The notes: generated by a model from the sequence alone, not told the origin. 36,502 nt of DNA from Burkholderiales bacterium (GCA_020848075.1 JADLAV010000007.1:1-36502), one strand, 5' to 3'. Shown: positions 17,443-25,141, counted from the stretch's first letter. Program-made: numbers and translations.

Positions 17443-18201
17443 TCACTCCATCTTGAAGCCGCCGTCGACGTGCAGGACCTGCCCCGTCACGTAGTCCGCG
17501 TACCGGGAGGCGAAGAACCAGACCGCGTGCGCGACCTCCTCCGGGGTGCCGAAGCGGCGCAGCAGGATGCGCGACTTTACCTCGTCGGGCGCCTGCTCCC
17601 TCACCGCCGCCGACATCTCGGTCTCGATCACGCCGGGCGCCACGCAGTTCACGGTGATCTTGCGCGACGCCAGCTCGACCGCGAGCGAGCGCGTGAACGC
17701 GTTGATCGCTCCCTTGCTGGCGGCGTAGTTGGTCTGCCCGCGCCCGCCCTTCTCGCCGGCGACCGAGCTGATGTTGACGATCTTGCCCGCGCGCCGCGAG
17801 ATCATGTGCGGCACGGCCGCGCGCGTCGCGTTGAAGACCCCGCCGACGTTCGTCTCGAGCACCGTCCGCACGTCGTCGTCGCCGAGCAGGGCGAGGAGAT
17901 TATCACGGATCACGCCCGCGTTATTGACGAGCACGTCGATGCGGCCGCAGCGCTCGGCCACCCGCTCGACCGCCGCGGCGCACGCCGCCGAGTCGCGGAC
18001 GTCCACCTGCTCGGCGGCGATGGCCCGACCCGACGCGCGCCCCGCGGTGATCACCTCGGCGGCGGCCGCCGCGTTGTCGCGAAAGAAGAACGTGACGTCG
18101 GCGCCCTCGGCGGCGAAGCGCTCCACGATGGCGCGCCCGATGCCGCGGCTGCCGCCGGTCACGATCACCGCCTTCCCGGCGAGACCGGAGTCCGAATTCA
18201 T
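17443..18201 (-). CDS. 3-oxoacyl-ACP reductase (FabG-like)
   Basis: A 252-residue short-chain dehydrogenase. The Rossmann motif is TGGSRGIGRAI (residues 15-25), NNAG is at 93-96, and the catalytic triad is Ser145/146, Tyr159 and Lys163 in the classic Y-x3-K spacing (NYAASKGA). The C-terminal CVAPGVIETEM and HVDGGFKME fit FabG. It would reduce the beta-keto group with NADPH after each condensation. It begins 27 nt after the enoyl reductase stop and ends 6 nt before the ACP start. Confidence 0.92.
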   Translation of the reverse strand: MNSDSGLAGKAVIVTGGSRGIGRAIVERFAAEGADVTFFFRDNAAAAAEVITAGRASGRAIAAEQVDVRDSAACAAAVERVAERCGRIDVLVNNAGVIRDNLLALLGDDDVRTVLETNVGGVFNATRAAVPHMISRRAGKIVNISSVAGEKGGRGQTNYAASKGAINAFTRSLAVELASRKITVNCVAPGVIETEMSAAVREQAPDEVKSRILLRRFGTPEEVAHAVWFFASRYADYVTGQVLHVDGGFKME

Positions 18202-18228
18202 CAGCCCGCCCGAAAGAGCTTCACCGCG

Positions 18229-18984
18229 TCACCCCGAGATGGCGAATCCGCCGTCCACCACGAGCGTATGGCCGTTGATCATCGCCGCCTCCGGAAGGCA
18301 GAGCAGGTACACGGCCCCGGCGACGTCCTCCGGCGTGAGGGTCGGCCCCGCAGGCGTGCGGTGGGCGAAGTTCGCGAGGAGCTCATCGCGATTGGGGAAG
18401 TACGCAAGCGCGTCGGTGTCCACGACGCCGGCGCTCACCGTGTTCACGCGGATGCCCCGCGGTCCGAGCTCCTGGGCGAGCGTGCGCACCAGCGACTCGA
18501 GCGCCGCCTTCGACGCGCCGACGAAGCCATAGCCCGGCATGGCGCGCGCAGCGCCGAGGCTCGACATCGCGATGATCCGCCCGCCGTTCGGCATCATGGG
18601 CACGGCTTGCTGTGCGAGCAGATTGAGCGCCAGAGCGTTCGTTTCCATGCACCAGCGCCAGTGCTTGAGCGACATCGCGAGCGCGGGCTTGAGCACGCCG
18701 CTCGCGGCGTTGCTGACGACGATGTCCACCCGCTGGAATTCCTGGCGAAGCCCGTCGAACATCTCGGCGACGCTCTCCGGGACCCCGACGCTCGCCTGCA
18801 GCGCACAGGCGCGGCGACCCAGCGCGCGGATCTCGGCGCAGAGCGCCTCGGCCTCGTCGTGGCTGTTGTAGTAATTCACCGCGACGTCGCAGCCGGCCGC
18901 GGCGAGCTTGCGCGCGATCGCGCGGCCGATGCCGCGGGCGGCCCCGCTCACCAGCGCGATCTTTCCGCTCAACGGCTCCGACAT
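18229..18984 (-). CDS. Enoyl-ACP reductase, FabL type (SDR with Y-x6-K)
   Basis: A 251-residue short-chain dehydrogenase whose active site is spaced Tyr152-x6-Lys159 (YGFVGASK), the enoyl-reductase spacing, not the Y-x3-K of ketoreductases. Segments such as SNAASGVLKPAL, HWRWCMETNALAL and VDTDALAYFPNRDELL closely follow what I recall of Bacillus subtilis FabL (NAASGVLRP; IDTDALKHFPNREDLL). It would reduce the enoyl-ACP double bond, making the line fully reducing. The length matches FabL. The ATG at 18984 directly precedes the Rossmann strand. It heads a tight run of six genes and has a TACAAT hexamer 100 bp upstream. Confidence 0.88.
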   Translation of the reverse strand: MSEPLSGKIALVSGAARGIGRAIARKLAAAGCDVAVNYYNSHDEAEALCAEIRALGRRACALQASVGVPESVAEMFDGLRQEFQRVDIVVSNAASGVLKPALAMSLKHWRWCMETNALALNLLAQQAVPMMPNGGRIIAMSSLGAARAMPGYGFVGASKAALESLVRTLAQELGPRGIRVNTVSAGVVDTDALAYFPNRDELLANFAHRTPAGPTLTPEDVAGAVYLLCLPEAAMINGHTLVVDGGFAISG

Positions 18985-19069
18985 GGATGGCGCCCGGCTC
19001 CCTGGCTCTCGGCATCGGCGGCGCGCCCTGGCGGCGCGCGGCGCAACGCGCGCGCGGCTCGAGGACCGC

Positions 19070-19089
19070 GCGCCGAAGGCGCTATTGTA
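19070..19089 (-). promoter_or_regulatory. Candidate -10 and leader hairpin upstream of the FabL gene
   Basis: On the minus strand TACAAT (19089-19084) overlaps the stop codon of the upstream hydrolase and is followed at once by GCGCCTTCGGCGC, a small hairpin with a UUCG-type loop (19082-19070). TACAAT is a good -10, but no -35 is recognisable 17 bp upstream. The hairpin could instead be the end of the hydrolase transcript. If real, the promoter would start a separate transcript for fabL-fabG-acp-dehydratase-KS-KS. Confidence 0.35.
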
Positions 19090-20158
19090 ACCGGCCGGGT
19101 GCGGCCGCCGCGTGCGGCGCGGTGCGCTCGGCCCGTCGGGCGCGGATGAGCCGCTGCGCCTCGAGGCACCAGTGCTTCTTGATGCTGTACCAGACGTCGG
19201 CCGCCCAGAGTGCGTTGTCGTTCGGGCCCTCGGGCACCGCGGGCAGCTCGCCAGTCGCGCTCGGCACGTATGCATCGATCCAGCGCCGCATCATCGGGTC
19301 CTTCGCGAGGTGCGCGGTGACCGGCACGAACACGTGGTTATACGCTGCCGGGAGCGTCACGTTGCGCACGATGGCCTTCCCGTTGGCGACGTAGCGCGAG
19401 GTGCGGGCCGAATCCGGCCCGTCCCATGCCCACAGATCGACCTCGATGAAGAAGCCGGTGAACTCGTCCACCGTGTCGGGAATCGACCGGAGCCGATCGA
19501 CCATGCTCCACTGGTTCGGCAGCAGGAGCGCGGCGCCGCCCGCAGCAACCGCGCTCGCGTAGGATACCGACAGCCCGACGACCGGACGTCGCCGTCCGGT
19601 CAGCGGATCGACGATACTGGTGCGGGACTCGGCCGCGTCGGTGAGCGGGTTCCACACCGGGACCCGATCGTCGAAGTCGCCGGCGAGCTCGTGCAGCACC
19701 TTCACTGCCTGGATGCCGCCCTGGCTGTGGCCGATCAGCATGGGCCGTGCGCCGTCGTGCTCATAGAACCACGCGACGAGACCGGCGAGCGCTTCGCTCG
19801 ATTCGTAGGGGCTGTACGAAAAGCGCCCGTCGCCCGGATCGCGGATCTTCGCCTCCGGATAGCCCATCGCGACCAGGAACTCGGCGAAGTCCGTCATCGC
19901 GAGATGGACCGGGTAGATCCCGCCGTGAATGTTCATGATCTGCGGCGTCGGCCCTGCCGCCAGCGTGTCCCGCACCTCCTCCGCACCGATCCGCTCCGGG
20001 TCGAGCGCGAGAATGCGGTCCTCCGTCGCACGGTCCGGTTGCGGCGACCGCGCCGCGCCGGGAATCGCGCCGCCCGTCGTCCCGGTAGCGCACCCGGTCA
20101 CGAGAAGCGCGAGGGCGAGCGCCAACGCGATGTTCAGGTTTCTCGACGAGCAGCGCAT
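19082..20158 (-). CDS. Lipoprotein alpha/beta-hydrolase, paralogue B
   Basis: A 358-residue predicted lipoprotein. The first 22 residues form a signal peptide ending in a lipobox (LVTGC, Cys23). The mature part has a lipase-type nucleophile elbow GHSQGG with Ser145 and preceding PMLIG strand. It is a clear paralogue of the gene at 21563-22681: both contain DRATEDRILALDP, FLVAMGYP, GHSQGG, VWNPL, VDGLRS/EEF-like stretches and a C-terminal KKHWCxExQRxIRA. The substrate is unknown; an esterase or acyltransferase acting on the cluster product at the outer membrane is a reasonable inference. I chose the ATG at 20158 because it directly precedes the signal peptide; a GTG at 20188 also exists. It overlaps the upstream acyltransferase gene by 25 bp. 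Confidence 0.82.
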   Translation of the reverse strand: MRCSSRNLNIALALALALLVTGCATGTTGGAIPGAARSPQPDRATEDRILALDPERIGAEEVRDTLAAGPTPQIMNIHGGIYPVHLAMTDFAEFLVAMGYPEAKIRDPGDGRFSYSPYESSEALAGLVAWFYEHDGARPMLIGHSQGGIQAVKVLHELAGDFDDRVPVWNPLTDAAESRTSIVDPLTGRRRPVVGLSVSYASAVAAGGAALLLPNQWSMVDRLRSIPDTVDEFTGFFIEVDLWAWDGPDSARTSRYVANGKAIVRNVTLPAAYNHVFVPVTAHLAKDPMMRRWIDAYVPSATGELPAVPEGPNDNALWAADVWYSIKKHWCLEAQRLIRARRAERTAPHAAAAPGRLQ

Positions 20159-21477
20159 GCTGGAAGCGTCGCAATCGTACGGAGACACCGCTCTGCCACG
20201 GCGCCCACCGCCTCCCGCGAGACGGCGGCGCTGCGGAATGAGACGCCGACCTGGAGCGTCTCGCCGAGCGTCGTGATCGCGAACACGAGCGGGGCGAGCG
20301 GTCCGGTGGACACCGCCCTCAGGTACTCGATCGATGGGAATCGCTCCGCCGCCCGCGCCCAGAGTGGATTGACGTTGACCGCGCTGACGCCCGCCCAGAG
20401 CGCATAGTGCTTCGCGAAGAAGCGATCCCGCTGGTCGTCCGAGAGGAAGGGCCAGGCGAGTGCCGGCACGACGAGCGCGAGCAGGCTCTGCAGGTACAGC
20501 TTCCCGCGCTTGATCCGGGCGGTCTCCGCGTGCACGTCGCGGGCGAGATCGCGCAGCGCGACCTCCGGCGGCACCGCGTGAGCGATGCGGAAAGAGCTGA
20601 GGAACTGGCCGAACGTGTGGCGCGCGTCGGGCTGGTACTCGCCGCGGATGTTCATGATCGACGCGATGGCGAGCTGCGTGCGCCGCGGCGCGCGCCGGCG
20701 CTCCGCGGCAAGCGGCGACACCGCCTGCAGCACGATCGCCATGAAAAGATCGTTCAGCGTCACGTCCCAGGCAGCCGCGGCCCGGCTCATGGCGCGGAAC
20801 CCCGGCGGGTCGATGCGGAAGCTCTCGAAGCCGTTGTGCCGGCCGCCCCCGGCGGCGGTCGGCGGACGAAACGACCGGCGGCAGCTCGCCGCCATCGCAG
20901 GCAGGTCCGCGAGCCCACGCACGAAGCAGCCGGGAAAGCGCGGGAACAACCTCGCGTAGGTGTCCGGGTAGACGTCGAGCGGCCGGTCGATCGCGGGATG
21001 GCGCCCGGCAGCCGCACCGCGGCTCGCACTACTCCCGGCGTACTCCTCGACGAGCTCCGCGAGCAGCACGACGACCGAGTCCGCCGCCGCGATGAAGTGG
21101 TCGTACGCGAGCCCGAGATGAAAGGCACCCTCCGCCTCGATCGCGAAGAACCGGAATGGCTCGCTGCGTCCACCGGCCGGGAACGGGGCGTTGAGCTCGG
21201 CCTCGATATGCCGATCAAGCGCGCGGCGCGGATCGGCGCCGCCCGGGAGCACCGTCAGCGCCGCCGTGGCAGGTCCGCGATCGAAGCGGAAGCGGCGGCG
21301 ATCCGGCGAAAACACGAATCCGGTCAGCCCGAGCTGCTCGAGCAGGCGCCGGATCTCCGCCTCGAGGCGCTCCCGCTCGAGCGGCGCCGGAACGCGGACC
21401 ACGTGCACTGCGAGGTACGGGTGCAGCGTGCGCCAGCGCACCATCATGGCCTGGAAGATGTTCAGCCGTCCGGACAT
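20134..21477 (-). CDS. Condensation / wax-synthase-like acyltransferase
   Basis: A 447-residue protein resembling the chloramphenicol-acetyltransferase-like superfamily that includes NRPS condensation domains, PapA and WS/DGAT enzymes. The likely active site is DHFIAAADS with His127 and Asp133, followed by VVVLLAELVEEYAG, which matches the helix after the HHxxxDG motif. The spacing is His-x5-Asp, where the family has His-x3-Asp, and the first His is Asp. The C-terminal FAITTLGETLQVGVSF fits the substrate-channel strands of the family. It may transfer the cluster's acyl chain to an alcohol or amine, but the acceptor is unknown. The assignment rests on motif and pattern only. It lies 85 bp after paralogue A and overlaps paralogue B. 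Confidence 0.65.
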   Translation of the reverse strand: MSGRLNIFQAMMVRWRTLHPYLAVHVVRVPAPLERERLEAEIRRLLEQLGLTGFVFSPDRRRFRFDRGPATAALTVLPGGADPRRALDRHIEAELNAPFPAGGRSEPFRFFAIEAEGAFHLGLAYDHFIAAADSVVVLLAELVEEYAGSSASRGAAAGRHPAIDRPLDVYPDTYARLFPRFPGCFVRGLADLPAMAASCRRSFRPPTAAGGGRHNGFESFRIDPPGFRAMSRAAAAWDVTLNDLFMAIVLQAVSPLAAERRRAPRRTQLAIASIMNIRGEYQPDARHTFGQFLSSFRIAHAVPPEVALRDLARDVHAETARIKRGKLYLQSLLALVVPALAWPFLSDDQRDRFFAKHYALWAGVSAVNVNPLWARAAERFPSIEYLRAVSTGPLAPLVFAITTLGETLQVGVSFRSAAVSREAVGAVAERCLRTIATLPACAARRET

Positions 21478-21562
21478 GCCGAGTCGAGTTTCGCGGGGCG
21501 CCGTCAGCGCTCTTGCGGCCCGATCTTACCGCTGCGCCGATGCATTCCTCCGGCAACGCCGT

Positions 21563-22681
21563 TTACGCGTGGCCAGCTCGGGCGCGTGCGGCGCGGATCC
21601 GGCGTTGTGTCTCGATGCACCAGTGCTTCTTAAGGCCGTGCCAGAGCTCCGCCGCATGCAGGATGTTCGAGGTATCGACCCCGTCGATGCTTGGCGGCCG
21701 CGGCCGGCGCGCCGCGGGCACGTATCCCTCGATCCACGCGCGCGTGACCGCGTTCGCGGCAAGATGGCGCGTGAGCGGGATCCCGATATGGCTGTACTCC
21801 GCCGGCAGCGTCACGTTGCGTACGAGGGCCTTACCGGTCGCCCGGTACGGCTCGGCGGTGCCGAGCGTGCCGGCGACGAGATCCCACGCGATGAAGAAGC
21901 CGGCGAACTCCTCGACCGTGTCGGGCACCTGCCGGAGGATCGGGAGCACCTCCCACTGCCCGAGCAGCACGCGCGGCAGCTTGCCGGTGGCGATCGCGGC
22001 GGCGTACGGGACGCGGAGCCCGACGACCTGGCGGCGCGCCCCGGTCACCGGGTCGGTGATCGCGGAACGCGGCTCCGGCGCATCCGCAAGAGGATTCCAG
22101 ACCGGGATCTCGCGCCGGAATTCGCCGGCGAGCTCGTGGAGGGTCTTGACGACGAGCATCCCGCCTTGGCTGTGCCCGATGAGCATCGGCACCATGCCTT
22201 CTTTCTCGTAGTACCAGGCAAGCGTCCCCGCGAGCGCCGCACTGTCGCCGAAGCTCGATTGCGAGACCGATCCGTCGCGGGGGTCCCGGAGCCGCGCCGC
22301 GGGATAGCCCATCGCGACGAGGAACTGCGCAAACGGCTCCATGGTGACCGGTGCGATGCTCCCTTGCAGCAGAATGACCCGGGGCGCCGGGGCGCGCGCG
22401 AGGACGTCGTGCACCTCCGCCGCCGAGATGTGGTCGGGGTCGAGCGCGAGGATGCGGTCTTCGGTCGCACGGTCGAGCGGCGCCGGCCGCGTCAGGGCCG
22501 CCGACGTCGGTACCGCCGCAGGCGAAGCCTGAGGGGTCGGGGTGGACGCCGCGCAACCCCCGAGCGCGGTAATGAGCACCGCCCATGCCCACGTCGCACG
22601 CCAGGCCGAACGCCCGCGCAGCGGGAATTCTCCGCGCGCCACGTGGCGCCAGCGCCCGCCGGCCGCAGGTGGCCGAATCAC
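21563..22681 (-). CDS. Lipoprotein alpha/beta-hydrolase, paralogue A
   Basis: A 372-residue predicted lipoprotein with an Arg-rich N-terminus, a hydrophobic segment (WAWAVLITALGG) and a lipobox ending at Cys43 (ALGGC). The nucleophile elbow GHSQGG places the catalytic Ser at 171. It shares long blocks with the gene at 19082-20158, which shows duplication; the two flank the condensation-like acyltransferase. It starts with GTG at 22681, overlapping the methyltransferase TGA in a GTGA coupling. A second in-frame GTG 13 codons on would give a shorter, more usual signal peptide. The reaction is unknown. Confidence 0.82.
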   Translation of the reverse strand: MIRPPAAGGRWRHVARGEFPLRGRSAWRATWAWAVLITALGGCAASTPTPQASPAAVPTSAALTRPAPLDRATEDRILALDPDHISAAEVHDVLARAPAPRVILLQGSIAPVTMEPFAQFLVAMGYPAARLRDPRDGSVSQSSFGDSAALAGTLAWYYEKEGMVPMLIGHSQGGMLVVKTLHELAGEFRREIPVWNPLADAPEPRSAITDPVTGARRQVVGLRVPYAAAIATGKLPRVLLGQWEVLPILRQVPDTVEEFAGFFIAWDLVAGTLGTAEPYRATGKALVRNVTLPAEYSHIGIPLTRHLAANAVTRAWIEGYVPAARRPRPPSIDGVDTSNILHAAELWHGLKKHWCIETQRRIRAARARAGHA

Positions 22682-23319
22682 GGTTCGCGCGCGCGCGGCC
22701 GCTGCGCGCCCGGGCGCGGCACGAACCGCCCGGTCGACGCGAGATACGCACGGTATGCGTCACCGTGCGTGCGCACGAGATGCCGCTCCTCGTTCCGCGC
22801 CTTGACGTTCATGAGCCCGACGTGCACTGCGCCGACCGCGAGCATCGGCAGCGTGGCAACGATCGCGACCGAGCACAGCATCAGCAGGATGCTGAGCGCG
22901 TAGATCGGATGGCGCACGTGCGCGAAGAGGCCCTGCGTCACGAGGTCGGTCTTGCGATCGAGGCTCACGCCCATCCGCCAATTGCTGCCCATGCGCGCCC
23001 AGCAGTCGATGGTGAGCGCGAGGCATGCGACGCCGCAGCCCGCTGCCAGCCAGCGCACCGCGGCATATGCCGAGTCTCCGCGCGCGAACTCGGGGACCGC
23101 GAGGAGCGGGTGCGACCGCGCGAGTGCGAGGTAGGGCAGCACGTTCCACGCGACGATCAGCGGCACCCACAAAACCCACATGTGGCGTTCGAACCGATCC
23201 TCGGGAACGACCACTTCGCGCGTCCGCGCCTGGCGCCGGACACGATGGATCATCACCCCGACGCCGAGCCAGTAGGTCGAGACCGTTGCCGCCAACACGA
23301 TGCCCGGGATGTCTCTCAT
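22678..23319 (-). CDS. Isoprenylcysteine carboxyl-methyltransferase-like membrane methyltransferase
   Basis: A 213-residue integral membrane protein with about five hydrophobic segments. The C-terminal third has the ICMT/PEMT signature: QGLFAHVRHPIYALSIL, with the SAM-binding RHPxY, then KARNEERHLVRTHGDAYRAY with the conserved E-E and Y. Family members methylate carboxyl groups or lipid amines using SAM. The bacterial substrate is unknown, but a lipid or fatty-acid carboxylate would fit the cluster. I use the ATG at 23319; an upstream TTG (23337) would add six residues. It is the first gene of the cluster, 84 bp downstream of rnpB and on the same strand. Confidence 0.85.
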   Translation of the reverse strand: MRDIPGIVLAATVSTYWLGVGVMIHRVRRQARTREVVVPEDRFERHMWVLWVPLIVAWNVLPYLALARSHPLLAVPEFARGDSAYAAVRWLAAGCGVACLALTIDCWARMGSNWRMGVSLDRKTDLVTQGLFAHVRHPIYALSILLMLCSVAIVATLPMLAVGAVHVGLMNVKARNEERHLVRTHGDAYRAYLASTGRFVPRPGAQRPRAREP

Positions 23320-23366
23320 GCGTCTCGCGCTCGGCAACCCCCGCCGGCCATTCGCGGATGGGCCGC

Positions 23367-23391
23367 TCCGGGTCGCGAGGAGCGACCCGGA
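23367..23391 (-). terminator. Hairpin after rnpB
   Basis: TCCGGGTCGC (23367-23376) pairs perfectly with GCGACCCGGA (23382-23391) around a 5-nt loop, 12 nt beyond the RNase P RNA 3' end. No T-run follows, so it could be a weak terminator that lets some transcription continue into the methyltransferase gene. Confidence 0.5.
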
Positions 23392-23402
23392 AACGGGAAT
23401 AC

Positions 23403-23879
23403 AGGTGAAGCTGGCCGATAAGCCGGGTTCTGTCCGGCGCCTCGCGGCGCCCCGGCAGCCATTCGTCTGGGCCCTGGGTCGCCCCAGGACTCAAGCGACC
23501 AACCCGCAGGCATCGGACGAGCAGCCCTCGAGCGCCTGCCTATTCGGTCTTGCTCCGGGTGGGGTTTGCCAGCCAGCCCTGTTGCCAGGACCGCGGTGCG
23601 CTCTTACCGGCGGCGCGCCCAACCGCGCCACCCTCGCCCTTCCGGGCGAGGCACCATTTCACCCTTGCCGCCCCGAACCTGAGCCGCACGCCTTGCGGCG
23701 CGCGCTCGCTTGGGGAGCTGCGGCGTGCGCCGCAGCTCGATCCGGGGAGGCGGTGTGTTTTCTGTTGCACTTTCCGTCGCCTCGCGGCGCCCGGCCGTTA
23801 GCCGGCACCCTGCTCTGTGGAGCCCGGACTTTCCTCTGCGCGCACGGAAAGTGCGTGCAGCGACTGCCTGGCCAGCTCC
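23403..23879 (-). ncRNA. rnpB: RNase P RNA (bacterial class A)
   Basis: The catalytic RNA of RNase P, which removes 5' leaders from tRNA precursors. Read on the minus strand it begins GGAGCTGGCCAGGCAGTCGC, has the conserved AGAGGAAAGTCCGGGCTCC block, GTGCAACAGAAA, AGGGTGAAATGGTGCC, and ends with ACAGAACCCGGCTTATCGG followed by CCAGCTTCACCT. The ends pair as helix P1/P2, as in E. coli M1 RNA. At about 477 nt it is longer than the usual 340-400 nt. The extra length includes long GC hairpins near 23690-23745 (for example CGAGCTGCGGC with GCCGCAGCTC). Open reading frames across it are not genes. Confidence 0.96.
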
Positions 23880-23886
23880 GCTCGTT

Positions 23887-23915
23887 ATGATAGCAAGCAG
23901 CCACTCCGAATCCAA
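23887..23915 (-). promoter_or_regulatory. rnpB promoter
   Basis: On the minus strand TTGGAT (23915-23910) and TATCAT (23892-23887) are 17 bp apart. The -10 ends 7 nt before the predicted 5' end of RNase P RNA at 23879. This is the best-formed sigma-70 promoter in the window. Confidence 0.7.
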
Positions 23916-24223
23916 ACCCTTCGAGCATCGCGCGTCGCGTGTGCTTCCGGTCTTGACTTGCCCCGCCGCCGCAGCTATCAAGAAAGGGCAGTTTCCGATT
24001 TGTGCGCGCGCGGATTGCGCGCTCGCGCTTCCACCGCGGAGCGGCACGCTCCGCCGACAAGCGCCGTAGCCACGGCGCCTGGGCGTCCCTGGGGCCGTGC
24101 CCCGCCGCCCGAAGCCCCGCTCCGGCGGGGCTTTACTTTGGTGCGTTCCGGTGTGGCGTTCCGCCACTCGCGAGGACGCGAGTGCGCAACGCAAAGCCCG
24201 GCCGCACGAGGAACGGGACTGAT
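23893..24223. other. Intergenic region between rnpB and the DUF3025 gene, with hairpins
   Basis: About 330 bp with no convincing gene. It holds the rnpB promoter at its left edge and two stable stem-loops at 24061-24078 and 24112-24133. The rest is GC-rich with no recognised motif. Confidence 0.5.
24112..24133. terminator. Hairpin downstream of pyrC-DUF3025
   Basis: AAGCCCCGC (24112-24120) pairs with GCGGGGCTT (24125-24133) around TCCG. On the plus strand it is followed by TACTTT. On the minus strand it is preceded by A's and lies 90 bp past the DUF3025 stop codon. A second stem, GCGCCGT/ACGGCGC (24061-24078), follows. It probably ends the minus-strand operon. Confidence 0.5.
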
Positions 24224-25141
24224 CTACCCCGCGGCCGCGTCGCGGGGATCGCCCGTCCGGCGCCCCGGGCGAAACTGCGCCACGTCGTCGTAATACGCCG
24301 GATCGGCATTGTCCGGCGCCCAGCCCGGGATGCCGAGGACTGGCAGCGGCGAGAGCAGGCGAGTCGAGCCGAGCGACTCCGGGCGGCTGAAGTACTCCGC
24401 GGCGGCAGCGTCCAGCGCCACCACCTGCGCCTCCGCCGAGTGCGCGAGCGCCTCGGGCGCCACCGCGATCACGAGCGCCTTCGCAGTGACGCCGCGAAAC
24501 GGCGCGAGCGACTTCTCGTGGATCGCGTGCCCGAACGCGAGAAAGCGCATGCTCGTCATCGTCGCCGCGCGCCGGCGCCAGAAGAGCTCCTTCCACCGGA
24601 ACCCCCGCAGGAGCTCGGCGAGCGCGGGATCGGCGCAGGCGACCAGCATGCCGCCCTCGTCGAAGAGCGTGAGCACGTCGCGCGCGGTACCGCGCGAGGT
24701 ACCGCGCAGGGCGTCACCGCACAGCGCGCTCGACGCCTCGTAGTGGCGGCGATTGAGCACCGCCTTGGTCCGCGGGAAAGCGAGCCACACGAGCGCGTTG
24801 AAGAGGTCGTGCCAGCTGCCTGCGCGTGTCGGGACCTCGCCCGAGCGAAAGATGCGCACTTCGTACTGCGCATCGAAGCCGCGCGCCTTGCCGCCGCTCG
24901 CCACGAATCGGAGCAGCGCTTCGCCGCCGCTGCGGACGCCGAGATCGAGGGCGAGCGCGTTCAGGTCCGCGAGCGTCGGGAACCGCTCGTCGGCAAGCTT
25001 GCGCAGCGTGCCGTGCAACGCGCCGAGCCACGGCGAGGCGAGGAGCGCCGCGCGGTCCCAGTGCGGGGTGGGCCCGGCATGCAGCCGCTCCGGTCGCCCT
25101 GCGTCCAGCCCGCGAATCCGCTCGCGCCGGACGCCGCTCAC
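24224..25141 (-). CDS. DUF3025 domain protein
   Basis: A 305-residue protein resembling the DUF3025 family often found with pyrC or related genes in betaproteobacteria. Recognisable blocks are YEVRIFRSGEVPTRAGSWHDLFNALVW, where the RxWHDLFN-like core is the family's best-conserved stretch, FPRTKAVLN, and DVLTLFDEGG. The W-H-D run and acidic residues hint at an enzyme, but no function is established. The start is a GTG at 25141 that overlaps the pyrC TGA as GTGA, which suggests translational coupling. No other start fits between the pyrC stop and the first conserved block. Confidence 0.85.
   Translation of the reverse strand: MSGVRRERIRGLDAGRPERLHAGPTPHWDRAALLASPWLGALHGTLRKLADERFPTLADLNALALDLGVRSGGEALLRFVASGGKARGFDAQYEVRIFRSGEVPTRAGSWHDLFNALVWLAFPRTKAVLNRRHYEASSALCGDALRGTSRGTARDVLTLFDEGGMLVACADPALAELLRGFRWKELFWRRRAATMTSMRFLAFGHAIHEKSLAPFRGVTAKALVIAVAPEALAHSAEAQVVALDAAAAEYFSRPESLGSTRLLSPLPVLGIPGWAPDNADPAYYDDVAQFRPGRRTGDPRDAAAG

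Noticed and set aside
16444-19149. Very long plus-strand open frame opposite the fatty-acid genes
   Set aside because: It is antisense to five genes with clear motifs. Its translation is Arg/His/Asp-rich and low in family signals, typical of GC-rich shadow frames. The same applies to 194-1720, 4268-5806, 19112-20407 and 20407-21633 on the plus strand.
12181-23319. Aryl polyene or flexirubin cluster
   Set aside because: There is a KS pair, ACP and dehydratase, but no aryl-acid ligase, ammonia lyase, dialkylresorcinol enzyme or glycosyltransferase, and an enoyl reductase is present.
23316-24596. Open frames across the rnpB region on both strands
   Set aside because: The sequence matches RNase P RNA conserved blocks and the frames give Arg/Ala-rich translations without domains.
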